64,000 nucleotides of DNA, from NCBI RefSeq assembly GCF_037076355.1, contig NZ_AP026968.1:698501-762500 (forward strand), read 5' to 3'. A model generated the notes under the pieces. It saw nothing but the letters and a program-made list of their open reading frames with translations, searched no databases and was not told where the DNA came from. The stretch is from Streptococcus parapneumoniae (lineage in GTDB: Bacteria; Bacillota; Bacilli; Lactobacillales; Streptococcaceae). The translations under genes and the position numbers were made by a program. Position 1 is the first letter of the stretch. Every line of letters begins with the position of its first letter. This document shows, piece after piece, positions 1 through 8,799 of the stretch.

Positions 1-1
1 T

Positions 2-778
2 GTCTTGGATATTCCTGTCAATATTGATGGTGAGGAGTATGTCGAAGGTATCAATCTGACTGCTGAGGAATTTTACCAAAAAATGGCTCAGGCTTCTGAA
101 TTGCCTAAGACCAGTCAACCAAGTATTGCCAAGTTAGATGAGATTCTAACTTCGCTCAAAGAACAAGGTTATACCCATGCCTTGGGGCTTTTCCTATCTT
201 CTGGAATTTCAGGTTTTTACCAAAATATTCAGTATATGATAGATGAATATGAGGGCTTAACCATTGCTTTTCCAGACACTTTGATTACAAGTGCTCCTCT
301 GGGTATCATGGTTGAAAGCGTCTTTAATTGGCGTGACCAGGGCGATGATTTTGCCAGCATTCAGGATAAGCTAGCCATTCAAATCAGTCGTACGTCAGCT
401 TTTATCATGGTAGATGATTTAGATCATTTGGTGAAAGGTGGGCGCCTTTCAAATGGGGCTGCCATTTTGGGCAATCTGCTAAGCATTAAGCCAATCCTTT
501 ATTTCAACGACCAAGGTGTGATTGAAGTTTACGAAAAAGTTCGTACTGAAAAGAAAGCAACCAAACGCTTAATTGAAATTATCAAGGAAACAACGGCTTC
601 AGGCCAATATCGGGTCATTGTCATTCATGGGAATGCTCCTGAAAAGGCTGAGGAATTGCGTCAACACTTGCTTGATTCTGGCTTGGGTTCGGATGTTTCA
701 CTTGCTACATTTGGTAGTGTCATTGGAACTCACCTAGGAGCAGGAAGCATTGCTCTGGGTTATATTCCAGTGATTTAG
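2..778 (+). CDS. DegV family fatty-acid-binding protein (5' end cut by window)
   Basis: The reading frame is open from base 2, and the first in-frame start-like codon (TTG at 5) falls inside the conserved [11 protein letters not shown] segment, so the true start lies upstream. About 258 residues are present against roughly 280 for the family. DegV/FakB proteins bind a fatty acid and present it to the FakA kinase for phospholipid synthesis. The GGRLSNGAA segment near residue 147 and the C-terminal [13 protein letters not shown] stretch are typical of the fold. It cannot be called FakB1 or FakB2 because the N-terminal ligand-contact region is missing. A 163-base gap separates it from dapB, so it is probably a separate unit. 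Confidence 0.85.
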   Translation, partial: VLDIPVNIDGEEYVEGINLTAEEFYQKMAQASELPKTSQPSIAKLDEILTSLKEQGYTHALGLFLSSGISGFYQNIQYMIDEYEGLTIAFPDTLITSAPLGIMVESVFNWRDQGDDFASIQDKLAIQISRTSAFIMVDDLDHLVKGGRLSNGAAILGNLLSIKPILYFNDQGVIEVYEKVRTEKKATKRLIEIIKETTASGQYRVIVIHGNAPEKAEELRQHLLDSGLGSDVSLATFGSVIGTHLGAGSIALGYIPVI

Positions 779-941
779 TTGGCATTTTTAGACTAGTTAA
801 GATGGCTTGTATCTTAGCAATTGAACACGGACTACCTGCCTCTTGAAAAAAGATGCCTGTCTTGCCTTTCGTGGAAAGTCAGCGCCATTCCCTATTTTTC
901 ATGGGCAGCTAACGTCCTTTGTATCTTAGACAGGAGTAGAG

Positions 942-1709
942 ATGAGTATTCGAGTAATTATTGCCGGTTTTAAGGGAAAGATGGGCCAAGCTGCTTGTCA
1001 GATGGTCTTGGCTGATCCAGACTTGGACTTGGTAGCAGTTTTGGATCCTTTTGAGTCTGAGTCAGAATGGCAGGGTATTCCTGTTTTCAAGGATAAGGCT
1101 GATTTAGCAGGCTTTGAAGCGGATGTCTGGGTAGACTTTACTACACCAGCCGTTGCCTATGAAAATACACGCTTTGCTCTTGAAAATGGCTTTGCTCCAG
1201 TAGTTGGAACAACAGGTTTCACAAGTGAAGAAATTGCAGAGCTAAAAGCATTTTCTCGTGAACAAAATTTGGGTGGTTTGATCGCTCCAAATTTTGCCTT
1301 GGGTGCTGTTTTACTCATGCAATTTGCAAGGCAGGCTGCTAAATATTTCCCAAATGTGGAGATTATTGAGCTCCATCATGACAAGAAAAAGGATGCTCCG
1401 AGTGGAACAGCTATTAAAACAGCTGAGTTGATGGCAGAAGTTCGAGAGTCTATTCAGCAAGGTGCGCCTGATGAGGAAGAATTGATTGCAGGTGCCCGTG
1501 GTGCTGACTTTGATGGTATGCGTATTCACTCAGTTCGTTTACCAGGCTTGGTAGCCCATCAGGAAGTCATCTTTGGCAATCAAGGAGAAGGATTGACCCT
1601 TCGTCATGACTCCTATGATCGCATCTCCTTCATGACAGGGGTGAATTTGGGAATTAAAGAAGTTGTCAAGCGTCATGAGCTTGTCTATGGATTAGAACAC
1701 TTATTATGA
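942..1709 (+). CDS. dapB: 4-hydroxy-tetrahydrodipicolinate reductase
   Basis: Cytosolic enzyme of the diaminopimelate/lysine pathway that reduces 4-hydroxy-tetrahydrodipicolinate with NAD(P)H. The 255-residue length fits the family. The N-terminal Rossmann motif GFKGKMG is at residues 9-15. The catalytic [13 protein letters not shown] segment (His and Lys catalytic residues plus substrate-binding loop) is at about 144-156. The ATG follows the purine-rich GACAGGAGTAGAG. The stop overlaps the start of cca by four bases (ATGA), so translation is probably coupled and the genes form an operon dapB-cca-ABC-F. Confidence 0.96.
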   Translation: MSIRVIIAGFKGKMGQAACQMVLADPDLDLVAVLDPFESESEWQGIPVFKDKADLAGFEADVWVDFTTPAVAYENTRFALENGFAPVVGTTGFTSEEIAELKAFSREQNLGGLIAPNFALGAVLLMQFARQAAKYFPNVEIIELHHDKKKDAPSGTAIKTAELMAEVRESIQQGAPDEEELIAGARGADFDGMRIHSVRLPGLVAHQEVIFGNQGEGLTLRHDSYDRISFMTGVNLGIKEVVKRHELVYGLEHLL

Positions 1710-2905
1710 GATTAACGCAAATGCCTTCTGAATTTCAGAAGGCTTTACCAGTATTAGAAAAAATTAAAGAAGCAGGTTTTGAAGCCTATTTTGTTGGGGG
1801 CTCTGTTCGAGATGCCCTTCTCAATCGCCCTATCCACGATGTGGACATTGCGACGTCTTCTTATCCAGAAGAGACCAAGCAGATTTTTCCGCGAACAGCC
1901 GATATCGGAATCGAGCATGGAACTGTCTTGGTCTTAGACGGGGATGAGGAGTATGAGGTAACCACCTTCCGGACAGAGGATGTCTATGTGGACTATCGCA
2001 GACCAAGTGCGGTTTCCTTTGTGCGTTCGCTAGAAGAAGACCTCAAGCGCCGTGATTTCACAGTCAACGCCTTTGCCTTGGACGAGACAGGAGAAATTGT
2101 TGACTTGTTTCATGGTTTAGACGATTTGGAAAATCAAGTCTTGAGGGCGGTTGGAGTGGCAAGTGAGCGTTTCAACGAAGACGCTCTGCGGATTATGCGT
2201 GGTTTCCGTTTTCAGGCCAGTCTTGGCTTCGAACTTGAGCCAGAAACCTTTAAAGCTATGAAGACCTTGACGCCACTTTTGGAGAAAATTTCTGTAGAGC
2301 GTACTTTTGTTGAGTTTGATAAACTCTTGCTGGCTCCATTTTGGAGAAGGGGCTTGGCTTCCATGATTGAGAGTCAAGCTTATGACTATCTCCCTGATAT
2401 GGCAGCTAGCCAGGACAAGCTCAATAGACTGTTTGATTTGGAGACTGATTTCACCTTTAAATCCTCTGAACAAGCCTGGGCAGCTCTACTGTGGGCTTTG
2501 GAGATTGAAAATGCGCAGCCATTTTTGAAGGCTTGGAAGACCTCACGCCAGTTTGCTAAGCAAGTTCAGGATTTGCTGACTATTTTGGCCTTGCGTGAAA
2601 AGGGAGAATTGAGCAAGCGCGATTGTTATCGCTTTGACTTGGATTTACTTTTACAGGCTGAAAATCTTCGTCAGGCTCAAGGGAAACCAGTCAACCCACA
2701 AGCCATCACAGAAACCTATCAGAGTTTGACCATTCATGATAAGAAAGAAATTCAGATTAATGGTGGCATTTTGATTAAGGAATATGGCTATCAGCCGGGA
2801 CCTGACTTGGGAGAGATTTTAACAGAGATTGAGTATGCCATTGTCGATGGAGAATTGGAAAATGACCGTCAAGCCATCCATGCTTATCTGAGGGAGAAAA
2901 AATGA
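1706..2905 (+). CDS. cca: CCA tRNA nucleotidyltransferase
   Basis: Adds or repairs the 3' CCA end of tRNAs using CTP and ATP, without a nucleic-acid template. 399 residues. The class II nucleotidyltransferase head is visible: GGSVRDALL near residue 31 and the metal-binding DVD at about 46-48, followed by RRDFTVNA and the [12 protein letters not shown] motif. A helical C-terminal body follows. Both ends overlap neighbours in ATGA arrangements (dapB upstream, ABC-F gene downstream). The same dapB-cca-ABC order is remembered from S. pneumoniae. Confidence 0.96.
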   Translation: MRLTQMPSEFQKALPVLEKIKEAGFEAYFVGGSVRDALLNRPIHDVDIATSSYPEETKQIFPRTADIGIEHGTVLVLDGDEEYEVTTFRTEDVYVDYRRPSAVSFVRSLEEDLKRRDFTVNAFALDETGEIVDLFHGLDDLENQVLRAVGVASERFNEDALRIMRGFRFQASLGFELEPETFKAMKTLTPLLEKISVERTFVEFDKLLLAPFWRRGLASMIESQAYDYLPDMAASQDKLNRLFDLETDFTFKSSEQAWAALLWALEIENAQPFLKAWKTSRQFAKQVQDLLTILALREKGELSKRDCYRFDLDLLLQAENLRQAQGKPVNPQAITETYQSLTIHDKKEIQINGGILIKEYGYQPGPDLGEILTEIEYAIVDGELENDRQAIHAYLREKK

Positions 2906-4773
2906 GTGATTTTATCGTTGAAAAACTAAGTAAATCCGTCGGTGACAAGACCGTTTTTAAGGATATTTCCTTTATCATCCATGACCTAGACAGAATTGGT
3001 CTGATTGGTGTCAATGGGACTGGCAAGACCACCCTTTTAGATGTCCTTTCTGGTGTTTCTGGCTTTGATGGGGATGTCAGTCCTTTTTCAGCAAAGAACG
3101 ATTACCAGATTGGCTACTTGACCCAGGACCCTGATTTTGATGATAGCAAGACGGTCTTGGATACGGTTCTATCTAGCGACCTTAAGGAAATCCAGCTCAT
3201 TCGTGAGTACGAATTGATCATGCTCAACTATAGTGAGGACAAGCAGGCTTGTTTGGAACGTGTCATGGCAGAAATGGACTCTCTCCAAGCTTGGGAAATT
3301 GAGAGTCAGGTCAAGACGGTTCTTAGCAAGCTGGGGATTCAGGACTTATCCACTCCAGTTGGGGAATTGTCAGGTGGTCTGAGAAGACGAGTTCAGTTGG
3401 CGCAAGTCTTACTTGGCAACCACGACCTCTTGCTTCTGGATGAGCCGACCAACCATCTGGACATTGCGACTATTGAGTGGCTGACCCTCTTTTTGAAAAA
3501 TTCCAAGAAGACCGTCCTTTTTATTACCCACGATCGTTATTTCCTAGACGCTTTGTCAACACGGATTTTCGAGTTGGACCGAGCAGGCTTGACCGAATAT
3601 CAGGGAAATTATCAGGATTATGTTCGCCTTAAGGCGGAACAGGACGAGCGCGATGCGGCTCTTCTCCACAAAAAGGAACAACTTTATAAGCAAGAATTGG
3701 CCTGGATGCGCAGACAACCGCAGGCGCGTGCGACCAAGCAACAAGCTCGTATCAATCGTTTCCACGATTTGAAGAAAGAAGTTTCAGGTGGCGTTGCTGA
3801 AACAGACTTGACCATGAACTTTGAAACCAGTCGGATTGGGAAGAAGGTCATCGAGTTTCAAGATGTTTCTTTTGCCTATGAAAACAAGCCAATTTTGCAA
3901 GATTTTAATCTCTTGGTGCAGCCCAAAGACCGTATCGGAATCGTTGGGGACAACGGTGTTGGGAAATCAACTCTCCTTAACTTGATTGCAGGAAGTCTTG
4001 AGCCGATAGCAGGTCAAGTTATCATTGGGGAAACGGTTCGCATCGCCTATTTCTCTCAACAAATCGAAGGTCTGGATGAAAGCAAGCGAGTGATCAATTA
4101 CCTACAGGAAGTGGCAGAAGAGGTCAAGACCAGCGGTGGTACTACGACTTCGATTGCAGAATTGCTAGAGCAGTTCCTTTTCCCACGTTCGACGCATGGA
4201 ACCTTGATTGAGAAATTGTCAGGGGGAGAGAAAAAACGTCTTTATCTCCTCAAATTGCTCTTGGAAAAACCAAATGTTCTCCTCTTGGACGAGCCAACCA
4301 ATGACCTGGACATTGCAACCTTGACAGTTTTGGAGAATTTTTTGCAAGGCTTTGCTGGTCCAGTTTTGACTGTTAGTCATGACCGCTATTTCTTGGATAA
4401 GGTAGCGACCAAGATTCTCGCTTTTGAGGATGGTAAAATTCGTCCTTTCTTTGGTCATTACACCGACTATCTTGATGAAAAAGTCTTTGAAACAGAGATG
4501 GCCAATCAAGTGCAAAAGGTAGAAAAGGAAAAAGTCGTCAAGGTTCGAGAAGACAAGAAATGTATGAGCTACCAAGAAAAGCAGGAGTGGGCAAGTATTG
4601 AAGGTGATATTGAAGCCTTGGAAGATCGTATCTCTGCTATTGAAGAGGAGATGCAGGCCAACGGCTCCGACTTTGGTAAGCTGGCTACTCTCCAAAAAGA
4701 ACTAGATGAGAAGAACGAAGCACTTCTTGAAAAATACGAACGCTATGAATACCTAAGTGACTTTGATAGCTAG
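2902..4773 (+). CDS. ABC-F family ATPase (Uup/YfmR-like)
   Basis: Soluble duplicated ABC ATPase of 623 residues with no membrane segments. ABC-F proteins act on the ribosome as translation factors or resistance factors. The first half has Walker [10 protein letters not shown] (about 36-44), signature LSGGLRRR (about 155) and DEPTNHLD (about 179). The second half has GDNGVGKST (about 350), LSGGEKK (about 439) and DEPTNDLD (about 462). A basic linker region ([16 protein letters not shown]) sits between the halves and a charged C-terminal helix resembles the Uup coiled coil. The start overlaps the cca stop. A housekeeping ABC-F is more likely than an antibiotic-resistance subtype, but this is inference. 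Confidence 0.9.
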   Translation: MSDFIVEKLSKSVGDKTVFKDISFIIHDLDRIGLIGVNGTGKTTLLDVLSGVSGFDGDVSPFSAKNDYQIGYLTQDPDFDDSKTVLDTVLSSDLKEIQLIREYELIMLNYSEDKQACLERVMAEMDSLQAWEIESQVKTVLSKLGIQDLSTPVGELSGGLRRRVQLAQVLLGNHDLLLLDEPTNHLDIATIEWLTLFLKNSKKTVLFITHDRYFLDALSTRIFELDRAGLTEYQGNYQDYVRLKAEQDERDAALLHKKEQLYKQELAWMRRQPQARATKQQARINRFHDLKKEVSGGVAETDLTMNFETSRIGKKVIEFQDVSFAYENKPILQDFNLLVQPKDRIGIVGDNGVGKSTLLNLIAGSLEPIAGQVIIGETVRIAYFSQQIEGLDESKRVINYLQEVAEEVKTSGGTTTSIAELLEQFLFPRSTHGTLIEKLSGGEKKRLYLLKLLLEKPNVLLLDEPTNDLDIATLTVLENFLQGFAGPVLTVSHDRYFLDKVATKILAFEDGKIRPFFGHYTDYLDEKVFETEMANQVQKVEKEKVVKVREDKKCMSYQEKQEWASIEGDIEALEDRISAIEEEMQANGSDFGKLATLQKELDEKNEALLEKYERYEYLSDFDS

Positions 4774-4823
4774 AAGAATAGAAAAATCCCGTCTCATTGA
4801 CAGGATTTCTCTATTCTTTTTTG
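4774..4823. terminator. Bidirectional terminator between the ABC-F gene and mntE
   Basis: Long inverted repeat: AGAATAGAGAAATCC-type arms meet around 4790-4800, with an A-run on the left and TTTTTT on the right. It serves the plus-strand dapB operon and, read on the minus strand, ends mntE. It overlaps the mntE stop codon at 4811-4813. Confidence 0.75.
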
Positions 4824-5995
4824 GTTTCCTGGTGGAAGACATTTTGCCAAGTTTCATGGCGACGCCAGATACTGGTATGGACAATTCCGTCCAATTTATA
4901 GCAGATGAGTTTGGTCTTTTGACTGATGGAAGTGATTTGGATGTCCTTGATAGCTGAATTCAAGTCTTTTTCTGCTTTATAGGCCTCTTTATCCATCTGC
5001 TTTCCGTCTTGGCGAATATAGACAAAATCATCAGCTAATAGTTCTTCCAGTTGATTTCCCTGATCAATCAATTGTTCACGCATAAGCAATTTTTTGTAGA
5101 CATTGTCTAAAATTTCATCCTCAGGGATAGGCGCTGGCTCAATATGAACATCGGTATCAAAGACGCCAAAACGTTCCTCCAGCATAGATTCGACTTGATC
5201 CGCGATTTCATGGCTCGCAAAAACAGACAAGTCTGGATTCATTTCTAGCGTAATATCAAGGTAAATGTTGCTACCGTAGGTGCGACCTCTTTGCGATTTG
5301 ACCTTGCTGATTTTAGGAATTTCCATGATAGCCTTTTGGTAGTCCTCAAGCAGACGGTCATCGAAGCCATCTGATAGGCTAAAGGAGGACTCGATAAAGA
5401 TATCATAGGCAGTTTTCAAGATAAAGAAAGTGATGATGATAGCGACCAGTTTATCCACAATGGGATAATTGAAACTGCTAGCCAGGATGGCAATGGTCGT
5501 ACCAAGCGAGGTGACAGCATCAGAAAGATTATCCTTGGCTGCGGCCTTCAGTGCCTTGGAGTTGGATTTCTTACTAAGGCCAGTGTTGTAGAGATACACC
5601 AGAAACATAATCGCTGCAGACATAATTCCTAGAGTTGCACCAAGAGGGTCAATAACCGTTTCTTCACGACTGAGAATCTTCTGAATGGTATCCTGAAGTA
5701 CATCAAAGCCAACATAGAACATGATGATAGAAGTGACCAAGCTAGCCAAATCCTCAATCTTCCAGTGACCAAAACGGTGGTCTCGGTCTGCAGGCTGGCG
5801 CGCCATCCGAATGCCAATCAAGAGGGCCACATTTCCAATGATGTCCGACACGTTGTTAAAACCATCAGCCACCAAACTGGATGAATGAAGGAGATGACCA
5901 GTTGCTAATTTGGCTGCAGACAAGATTAAATAGGTTGAAATGCTGATAATGGCCCCACGCTCAGCTAACTTGAGATTTGAAATAGATTGCTTCAT
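4811..5995 (-). CDS. mntE: Manganese efflux protein of the cation diffusion facilitator family
   Basis: 394-residue CDF antiporter exporting Mn2+ from the cytosol. It matches the pneumococcal MntE sequence as I remember it almost residue for residue. About six membrane helices occupy the first 210 residues. The paired metal-site motifs DGFNNVSD (about residues 44-51) and KDNLSDA (mid protein) replace the His-rich sites of zinc CDFs. The cytoplasmic C-terminal domain follows (HEIADQVE, VHIEPAP), plus an extra C-terminal extension. The ATG has GGAAG upstream on the minus strand. It lies next to the Mn-riboswitch-controlled ATPase, giving a metal-efflux locus. Confidence 0.93.
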   Translation of the reverse strand: MKQSISNLKLAERGAIISISTYLILSAAKLATGHLLHSSSLVADGFNNVSDIIGNVALLIGIRMARQPADRDHRFGHWKIEDLASLVTSIIMFYVGFDVLQDTIQKILSREETVIDPLGATLGIMSAAIMFLVYLYNTGLSKKSNSKALKAAAKDNLSDAVTSLGTTIAILASSFNYPIVDKLVAIIITFFILKTAYDIFIESSFSLSDGFDDRLLEDYQKAIMEIPKISKVKSQRGRTYGSNIYLDITLEMNPDLSVFASHEIADQVESMLEERFGVFDTDVHIEPAPIPEDEILDNVYKKLLMREQLIDQGNQLEELLADDFVYIRQDGKQMDKEAYKAEKDLNSAIKDIQITSISQKTKLICYKLDGIVHTSIWRRHETWQNVFHQETKKE

Positions 5996-6084
5996 TCAAC
6001 TTCCTTTCTAGTCACATAGCATTCTACCATTATACTGCTTTTCAAGGGAAAATTCAAATAGGACGGATAAAACTAAGAAAACAC

Positions 6085-6108
6085 AAAGCAGAAAATGCTT
6101 TTTTTTTT
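6085..6108 (+). terminator. Terminator-like hairpin with no gene in front of it
   Basis: AAAGCA, a five-base loop, TGCTTT and then a run of T's (13 bases TGCTTTTTTTTTT). It reads as an intrinsic terminator on the plus strand, but the only nearby gene is mntE starting on the minus strand. It may mark the old boundary where the glycosyltransferase pair joined the locus. Confidence 0.4.
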
Positions 6109-6154
6109 AGGAAATATGATAGACTGATAAAGTGAAAAGTTGAGGTAAATAAAA

Positions 6155-7588
6155 TTGAAAAAAATAAGTATTTTAGCGATGAGTATTTCTTTGCTCTTTA
6201 CTGTTTTAGTCTGGTTCTCGATGGTAACAAATGTCAAACAAGGAATACCGTTTTCAGATGCTAGTATTTTTGAATATTTTGGGTATGCAATGAATCGAGG
6301 AGAATTGATGTATGCAGACTTATTTGATCATAAGGGGCCAGTTCTTTTTTTACTGAACTACCTAGGATATCTTATTGGTGGTGCGTTAGGAATTAAATTT
6401 TTATACCTATTTTGTACATTTCTATTCTTTATAGCTAGCTATAAGATCTCAAGATTATTTACTGGGAATAAGCAAACAATTTTAACTTTAGCAATTATCT
6501 TTATAATTTATGAGTATTTTTTTGATGGCGGTTGGAGTTTAGAAGGTTTTATTTTACCTTTTTTGTCTTATTCATTATACATTTTTTTAAAATTATTTAT
6601 ACAAAATGATTTCAGTAAAAATGACATCGTAGTATCAGGTGCGTTTTTCGCTATTGTATTTTTTACGAAAGCAAATATGATAGGGATTTGGCTAGTATTT
6701 TGTATTTATGTATTGATTGATTTTATACTAAAGAAAGCATACAGGGAATTGTTTTCTTTGATAGGATTATTTTTCGTTGGAGTATTAATACCAACTATCC
6801 CTTTGTGCCTATATCTGTTATCAAAGGGCATCTTTATTGAAATGGTATACCAGTCGATTGGAATTAATTTTATTTATGCTACAGAGTCTAATAACGTTTC
6901 GATGTATGAGATTATCAGATGGTACATTTCTCAAACAAATCTCTTAAGTCTTAATTTATTGATGTTATTTTCCTTGATGCCACTGTGGAAGAAATTTGGA
7001 ATAAAATCAATCTTCTATCATTTTGTTTTTATTGTTTGTTTACTTCTGGCTCTTATCTCAAAAAGAAGCTATGGTCATTACATTTTAGTAATGCTCCCGA
7101 TTTTGATTCCATATATTTCCTATTTATTTCATAGCATATCCAAGAAAATGTCTTTTCAAGTATTTTTTGTCTTATTCTTAGGATTTATTATTGTATACCA
7201 GAATGATGTAAAATCCATCATGAAAAGTATGAATACAAGATATCTGAATAGATCTGAGAAACAGCAACGCGTTGCTAGCTATATAGAGAAAAATACGTCG
7301 ATAGATGACCGAATTTATACACACCGTCAAAATGGAACAATTTATTTGTATAGTGAACGGCTAGCTAGTACAAAATTTTTCTTCATCCCAGCTGTGACAG
7401 ATGATCGAGTTATTATTGATGAGTTTAGAAAATCTATACAAGAAAATCCTCCTATCTATATTGTATTTGATACTGAATGGGATTATGGTAAGAGAACTGA
7501 CTCTTTTATAAAGGATTACATTAAAGTAAATTATCACTTAGAAAAACAGATTGATACGGCTATGATTTATAGAAAAGGAGGAGAATAG
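6155..7588 (+). CDS. Polytopic GT-C-type glycosyltransferase-like membrane protein
   Basis: 477 residues with roughly ten to twelve hydrophobic helices. The first outer loop carries the acidic motif expected of GT-C enzymes that use polyprenyl-phosphate sugars: SDASIFEYFGYAMNRGEL followed by YADLFDHKGPVLF. The soluble C-terminal part (from about residue 370) is short. Start is TTG at 6155 with GAGGT eight bases upstream; no better start is visible. One base separates it from the following GT2 gene, so the two form an operon. The DNA is clearly more AT-rich than its neighbours, suggesting transfer. Likely role by inference: sugar transfer onto a surface polymer. The exact acceptor is unknown. 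Confidence 0.7.
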   Translation: MKKISILAMSISLLFTVLVWFSMVTNVKQGIPFSDASIFEYFGYAMNRGELMYADLFDHKGPVLFLLNYLGYLIGGALGIKFLYLFCTFLFFIASYKISRLFTGNKQTILTLAIIFIIYEYFFDGGWSLEGFILPFLSYSLYIFLKLFIQNDFSKNDIVVSGAFFAIVFFTKANMIGIWLVFCIYVLIDFILKKAYRELFSLIGLFFVGVLIPTIPLCLYLLSKGIFIEMVYQSIGINFIYATESNNVSMYEIIRWYISQTNLLSLNLLMLFSLMPLWKKFGIKSIFYHFVFIVCLLLALISKRSYGHYILVMLPILIPYISYLFHSISKKMSFQVFFVLFLGFIIVYQNDVKSIMKSMNTRYLNRSEKQQRVASYIEKNTSIDDRIYTHRQNGTIYLYSERLASTKFFFIPAVTDDRVIIDEFRKSIQENPPIYIVFDTEWDYGKRTDSFIKDYIKVNYHLEKQIDTAMIYRKGGE

Positions 7589-7589
7589 C

Positions 7590-8561
7590 ATGAGCAGGAA
7601 AAAGCCAATTTTATATATAGTTATTCCATGTTATAACGAAGAGCAAGTCTTACCACATACTAATCCAATGTTTGTTGAAAAAATTGAACAATTAGTAAAG
7701 AAAGAAGAAATCCATCCTCTTAGTAAGATCATGTATGTAAATGATGGTAGTAAGGATCGGACTTGGGAATTGATAGAAAGTTATGCTAAATCCATCCCTT
7801 CTGTAGTTGGCGTGTCACAAAGTCGTAACAGAGGTCATCAAAGTAGTGTCCTTGCGGGTATGTATGAGGCCATTCAGTTTGCTGATATTGTTATTACTAT
7901 AGATGCTGATGGACAAGATGATATCAATTGTATGGACAAAATGGTTGAAGAATATAAAAGTGGTTCGGAAATTGTCTATGGTGTACGGGATAATCGTGAC
8001 ACGGACTCTGCATTTAAACGAATTACAGCTGAAGGTTTCTATAAGGTACTACGCCTATTTGGAGCAGAAGTTGTTTTCAATCATGCCGACTATCGATTGG
8101 TTTCTAAAAGATTCTTGAAGGAATTAGAAAAATTCACTGAAGTGAATCTGTTTCTTCGTGGTTTAATGCCCTTAGTTGGTTTTAAATATTCTTATGTTTC
8201 ATATAAGCGCCATGAACGAATTGCTGGTGAGAGCCACTATCCACTATCTAAAATGCTTGGTTTGGCTATGGATGGTATTACCAGTTTATCGATCAAACCG
8301 ATTCGGTTGATTACCAGTCTAGGTGTTTTGACGTCACTCTTTAGCTTTCTGTTGATTATTTGGGTTTTATGGAGTAAGGTTGCTGGTACGGTTGTGGCAG
8401 GCTGGGCAAGCACCTATGCAATAGTTAGCCTACTTGGTGGAGTACAATTGATTAGTTTGGGAGTAATTGGTGAGTATATTGGAAAGATTTATCTAGAAAC
8501 GAAACGTCGTCCTAGATATATTATCAGTGAACGTACTTTTGATAAGGATAGAATTTTATAG
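7590..8561 (+). CDS. GT2 glycosyltransferase, GtrB/DPM1/CsbB-like (polyprenyl-phosphate sugar synthase)
   Basis: 323 residues. An N-terminal GT-A fold has YIVIPCYNEEQVLP at 9-22, YVNDGSKDRTWE near 49 and the catalytic DADGQDD near 109. Two C-terminal membrane helices lie at about 230-255 and 262-290, then a KRRPRY tail. This architecture makes undecaprenyl-phosphate-linked sugars for a partner GT-C enzyme, which fits the gene one base upstream. A strong AAGGAGGAG precedes the ATG. No GtrA-like flippase is nearby, so the third component of a classic three-gene glycosylation system would have to be elsewhere. Confidence 0.85.
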   Translation: MSRKKPILYIVIPCYNEEQVLPHTNPMFVEKIEQLVKKEEIHPLSKIMYVNDGSKDRTWELIESYAKSIPSVVGVSQSRNRGHQSSVLAGMYEAIQFADIVITIDADGQDDINCMDKMVEEYKSGSEIVYGVRDNRDTDSAFKRITAEGFYKVLRLFGAEVVFNHADYRLVSKRFLKELEKFTEVNLFLRGLMPLVGFKYSYVSYKRHERIAGESHYPLSKMLGLAMDGITSLSIKPIRLITSLGVLTSLFSFLLIIWVLWSKVAGTVVAGWASTYAIVSLLGGVQLISLGVIGEYIGKIYLETKRRPRYIISERTFDKDRIL

Positions 8562-8573
8562 AATCTTTACTCT

Positions 8574-8601
8574 TTGAAAACTTTTCAAAATTTGGTATAA
8601 T
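8574..8601 (+). promoter_or_regulatory. Promoter of the riboswitch-controlled P-type ATPase
   Basis: -35 TTGAAA at 8574-8579 and -10 TATAAT at 8596-8601, spacer 16. Transcription would begin near 8608, at the first bases of the riboswitch. It lies just after the GT2 stop codon, so the ATPase does not depend on the glycosyltransferase promoter. Confidence 0.75.
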
Positions 8602-8603
8602 AG

Positions 8604-8731
8604 TACTACTCAAGGGAGTAGCTGGCAGAAACCTGTGATAGTGTCGTCATTCCGAATTTTATACTGAAAGGTATGCTTTCCGGCACTATCTTAAACAGCG
8701 AGACTTGTTATGATTAACAGGTCTCTTTTTG
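8604..8731 (+). promoter_or_regulatory. yybP-ykoY manganese riboswitch with intrinsic terminator
   Basis: The leader begins with the self-pairing CTACTCAAGGGAGTAG that holds the conserved GGGAGTAG loop. It continues into a long GATAGTG...CACTATC helix (about 8636-8690). It ends in a terminator hairpin at 8700-8725 (GAGACTTGTTA pairing with TAACAGGTCTC) followed by five T's. A Mn2+-sensing yybP-ykoY element in front of this ATPase gene is established for pneumococcal mgtA. Expected logic: Mn2+ binding prevents the terminator from forming, so efflux is switched on. The family call rests on the loop motif, the architecture and the gene context. Confidence 0.85.
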
Positions 8732-8799
8732 TTTGTCGTGAAAAGATGCGATGAGGGAAAAGAGGGCCTGTTTTGCACACAATGTCAAGGAGGAGACAC

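Noticed and set aside
780-941. Possible tiny ORFs between the DegV gene and dapB
   Set aside because: Only 14- and 19-codon frames without RBS or sequence character; no structured leader was evident.
8773-8799. Upstream TTG start for the P-type ATPase
   Set aside because: It would put the AAGGAGGA ribosome-binding site inside the coding region; ATG 8800 fits family length and spacing.
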